A stretch of 64,000 bases of DNA, from NCBI RefSeq assembly GCF_000005505.3, contig NC_016131.3, positions 62,791,355 to 62,855,354 of the forward strand, in the 5' to 3' direction. Below the pieces are notes generated by a model, which was not told the DNA's origin, did not search any database, and saw only the letters and a program-made list of their open reading frames with translations. This document shows, in pieces, positions 60,603 to 64,000 of this stretch (its first letter is position 1; each line of letters opens with the position of its first letter). A program made the position numbers and the translations under genes. The stretch comes from Brachypodium distachyon (Eukaryota > Streptophyta > Magnoliopsida > Poales > Poaceae).

Positions 60603-61489
60603 TAAATTACGGAAAACCACCGCCTTAGGGACAAGATTTGACATTCGTACCGATTTTCGTTTTAGTTGCAAAAAATCATCGGATTAGCGTAACCTCTCGC
60701 TCGTCAGCGTCTAAATTTTTTTCTGACAGTTATGCCCCACTGTCGGGCCAGCGTGTGTTGCCATCTCGGCATCCAGCGTGACGTGGTCTCTTTCCTTGCT
60801 CCCCACCCAGCCGTCCCTGCCTCTTCTCCGGCGAGGATGCCGAGCTCGAGCCGCCTCCTCCCTGCTGTGCCGCACGCCGCTCGAGTCGCTGCTGCTCCCG
60901 GCCGCCGTCGCTCGCCTGCACGCCCCGCGCCCTGCTGCTCCGCTCGCCCGCGCGTCGCTCGTGTCAGTGCTTGCCCGCGAGCTGCTCCTCCCGCCCGCCG
61001 CCGCGTGCCAGCGCGCCCTGCTGCTCCTCTCAACCGCGCCCCCGCACGTTGCTGCTGAGCTCGCCGGCGCGCCCTGCTGCTCCTCTCAACCGCGCCCCCC
61101 GCCCTGCCGCTCGCGCGCCCCACGCCCTGCTGCTCGCCGGCACGCCCTCGCGCCCTGCTGCGCCCCGCCGCGCCGCATGCTCGCCCGCGCGTCGCTCGTG
61201 TCGCTGCTTGCCCGCGAGCTGCTGCTTCGCGCGCCGCTGCGTCGCCGCACGGCTCTCCGACAGCCATGGTAGTGAGAGCCCATCGGCTTTCAGATTGGGA
61301 AGGGAGAGAAAGTGCAGGGATGCCACGGTGGACGCCACGTTGGCCTGACCGGTGGATCCGGCTCGTTAGAAACGGGCTTAGACGCTAATAAGCGAGAGGT
61401 TATGTTAATCCGGTGGTTTTTGCAACTAAAACGAAAAGTGGTACCTATGTGAAATCCTAACCCTTAATGTGGTGGTTTTCTGTAATTTA
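60603..61489. mobile_element. Mutator-like element with captured GC-rich DNA (Pack-MULE candidate)
   Basis: Terminal inverted repeats of about 110 bp: left starts TAAATTACGGAAAACCACC and right ends GGTGGTTTTCTGTAATTTA. They share 'cgttttagttgcaaaaa' and 'taacctctcgct' and end at 'gcgtctaa'. Between them, about 60730-61300 is extremely GC-rich, with internal duplications (for example 'gcccgcgcgtcgctcgtgtc' twice). No transposase is present, and no target duplication could be identified. The left end is 194 bp upstream of the YCF54 start codon. Confidence 0.8.
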
Positions 61490-64000
61490 CTCGCTCGTTA
61501 ACGTTGCAGCAGGCACGACTGCATGGGATACGATATGAGCCGAATGCAATTCGTTTACTCTGGACAAAAATTTCGTTGCATGGGCTACTTCTATACCCAT
61601 AATTTGATGTTTGTACTCGGGCTATAGCGGGCCGATAGGCTATGAGCCATGCTCTGCCATGGGAGAACGGACGAACTGATCCGAAATTAGAGTCTTAGAG
61701 ATTGTTCAAAAAAATAAAAATAAAAAATAGAATCTTAGAGACGGCACTGTTGGTCTGTTGCCTTAGGGCATCTCCAATAAGAGGTACCAAGCAGGTACTT
61801 AGAGTCTCTTATTTTTTGGCTGAAGTGGAACAAAAAAGTGAAAATGTGGTATGCTGCAGAAGTAACAAACTTGGCACAAAGACCAAGAATATGAGAAGAT
61901 AGTTTAATGAAGAAATGAGTATGCCATGTGGGTCCAAACTGAAAATTTATTTTGATAAATGATTGATTGAAGAGAGAGAAAAGGGAGTAGGAAAGAGAAG
62001 AAAGTTAAGTACCGGTACTTCCCCTTTTGCTGTTGAGGATGCCCTTAGCTTTCACAGACTGCTCGCTTCAAACATGGAGTGTCACGAGTTCAGGTTGATA
62101 TGTTGTTGTACTCCTTTCTGTTAACGGGTGAAAAATAGGAGGTGTTCAGATTTCAATTCGTATTTGTGCTCAGAGTTTGGGCATCCTTTCTGAAGCAACC
62201 TATTGCGACTTGTATTATGAAGGTTTTCAAAAACCATATGGCTGTATATGACGATCTAACGGGGATGATCCAAAATTACTGGTGGGGCGTGGAGAGGGAA
62301 AAGAAGAACTCACTGGCTGGCTGGCTGGCTGGCTGGCTTGGCAACCCATAGCAGGATCCAAGGCACTTGGGGAAATTAGCTTCATAGACATGAGGGTCTT
62401 TTATCAAGCCTTATTAACACGGCAAGCTTGGTGACTCCTCTACTGTGCAGATAGTTTACGTGCCCAAGTTTTGTAGGCTCGTTATTATCCAAACGGTATT
62501 TTAACCGGCACTTCTTTTCTGGGAATGCACTATCGACATGGCGCGCGATAGATATGGCCATAAAACAGTGAGGAGATGTACACAGTTAAAGGCAAGTGCG
62601 TCGTTTTTCTCTTTTTCCTGAGCAAAGCTTCGGCACCGAAACAGGAGGCAGGAACTGATCTGGATTGGGAGTGCCGAACCTTATTAAATGGATAAAGCTG
62701 AATGCCGATGGTTCTTTTGCCACGGAGGCAGGAGCGGCAGGAAGCACGCATGCCGCTGCATGACCACCAATGAGCGATTATTTTCAGTGCAACTCGTCAC
62801 CTTTGACCTTTGGCAGTTTGCCAATATCTTGAAGCCAAACTCTCCATTGGTACGGAAGGGCTCACCCTCGCACTCTAATGGACATATTTGCCGATAATAT
62901 TGGAGTCAGAAAATGCACAAGTGGCCGATCACAGGAGCTACAAGAGATACGTCAAGCAACAAGAGGCTGGTTGAGGAAGCAAAATGGCTCGATCGGCCAG
63001 GAAGTGAGATTAAGATTGTGAAGACATGACTTGGCTCAGAATAGAATCAGGCACAAAATAGGATCAGTCATGACTTGGCTCACTATGGTCTAGCCAGCGC
63101 CCCCCTAGATAGGAACAATCTAGATATGAAACAAATTCTCCATTACTCACCAAAAAATGCACTTTCAAGATAATTTAACTTTTTATCGGAGAATTTTGAC
63201 TTTCGGAGTTTGGTGTGTGGCCTCCCGAACAGTTCAACTTCTTTGACTGGGTGGCAAGCCTTTTTTTTTTGCGGGGAACTCATTCGGGGTGGCAAGTGGC
63301 ATTAACCACCGATCTCTAGTTTCAGTCAGTCCAGCCTCTAGAGTTTGGAATTTCAGGAGTTTGCCCGTCTTTCTGAGCTTTCTATTCTTAGGTTCACTTG
63401 TTCTAATCTTCTGTACATTCCTACTTAATCAATGAAAAAGGTGCTGCCGTACTCATCAAAGAAAACTAGATCATGAGCCGTCAAAAGCAAAGAACAATCA
63501 TCTCGCTAAGTGGTAACCGCAGTGCGACACCCACTTAGTTTACAGGTGTACACTTTAAGCATCTCATTTCAAAACAAGCATGTCAATCACCGCAAATACT
63601 GAAGGGTCTTGAGAGCAGATGCCTCATTTTCTCCCTGGAACGAGAGTCAGGATCTGAGTCTGACTATAATTTTGGTTCAGCAAACAGTACTCTAATGAGG
63701 AAAAACAACAAGATCAAAGGGTGGTCACAGGTTAACCAATTTTTGGGTAATTTTTACCTAACCTGTTGACCCAAATCTCGTGGCTACATTTGAAGCAATT
63801 CTACAGACACCATCACTCTCTCTCATCTTTCTCTTTCTTCCACATTATCAAAACCACTTTTTACAGACGGCCATTGTACATGGCCTTACTTGTAAAGCCG
63901 AGGCTGTGCCACCACCGGCATCTAGCCCTACCGTGTTTGCCGTTAGATCTTCCATGGGGATCTGTGAAAGCAACTGTTTGCAATTCCTGTGAAATCTCAT
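61490..64000. other. Intergenic right flank, no gene recognised
   Basis: The sequence is AT-rich to mixed, with a (CTGG)n microsatellite at about 62314-62338. Around 63310-63450 the text ends 'ttaatcaatgaaaaaggtgc', which resembles the 3' end of a grass LINE, but no coding part precedes it. The window ends without a recognisable gene start. Confidence 0.45.
62314..62338. repeat. (CTGG)n microsatellite
   Basis: Six consecutive CTGG units in non-coding DNA. Confidence 0.92.

Noticed and set aside
60732..61348. Several long frames on both strands in the GC-rich transposon cargo
   Set aside because: Ala/Arg/Pro-rich low-complexity translations on both strands, with no conserved motif.

Overview
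This is nuclear DNA from a plant, almost certainly a grass (Poaceae). The evidence is intron-rich genes with GT-AG splice sites, very GC-rich first exons with codons ending in G or C, chloroplast and mitochondrial targeting sequences, and a dense load of grass-type small transposons (Stowaway MITEs with TA duplications and CTCCCTCCG ends, Tourist-like MITEs with TAA duplications, CACTA, Mutator-like, hAT and LINE pieces). The repeat families look like those of the Pooideae (Brachypodium/Triticeae/oat side). I could not run a comparison, so the species is not fixed.

Eight protein-coding genes can be reconstructed exon by exon, and all reading frames close across the proposed splice sites. From left to right: a cytosolic glyoxalase II (+, 6862-10244, 258 aa); a plant bromodomain protein (-, 10753-13326, 566 aa), convergent with it; a mitochondrial ATM3/ABCB25-type half-ABC transporter (-, 14785-24921, 20 exons, 734 aa); a PIN-LIKES auxin carrier (-, 27125-30125, 10 exons, 411 aa, one GC-AG intron); a CYP714-family cytochrome P450 (+, 33574-39067, 513 aa); a Yos1/IER3IP1-like ER-Golgi protein (-, CDS 39962-40198, with an intron in its 5' UTR); a calmodulin-like protein (+, 54849-55412, intronless, 187 aa); and a chloroplast Ycf54/LCAA protein (-, 57657-60409, 213 aa). 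They are unrelated housekeeping or hormone genes, not an operon or cluster. The co-occurrence of GLX2, a CYP714 and a CML recalls a region of rice chromosome 3, which is an unverified recollection.

Between the genes: 1-6860 holds a 1.9 kb non-autonomous CACTA element and a 1.3 kb inverted-repeat element, both carrying GC-rich inserts. 42.5-54.8 kb is the largest gene-free stretch. It holds an unexplained GC-rich block, a 1.85 kb higher-order tandem array (five different 22-bp subunits making a 110-bp unit) interrupted by a 336-bp Tourist-like MITE, a LINE 3' end with a 15-bp target duplication, a hAT element with a perfect 8-bp duplication, and a second 336-bp MITE copy in the opposite orientation. 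A Pack-MULE-like element starts 194 bp upstream of the Ycf54 start codon. No CRISPR, prokaryotic feature, intact tRNA or rRNA was seen. The most distinctive structure is the 5 x 22-bp array; I found no convincing new biochemical system.
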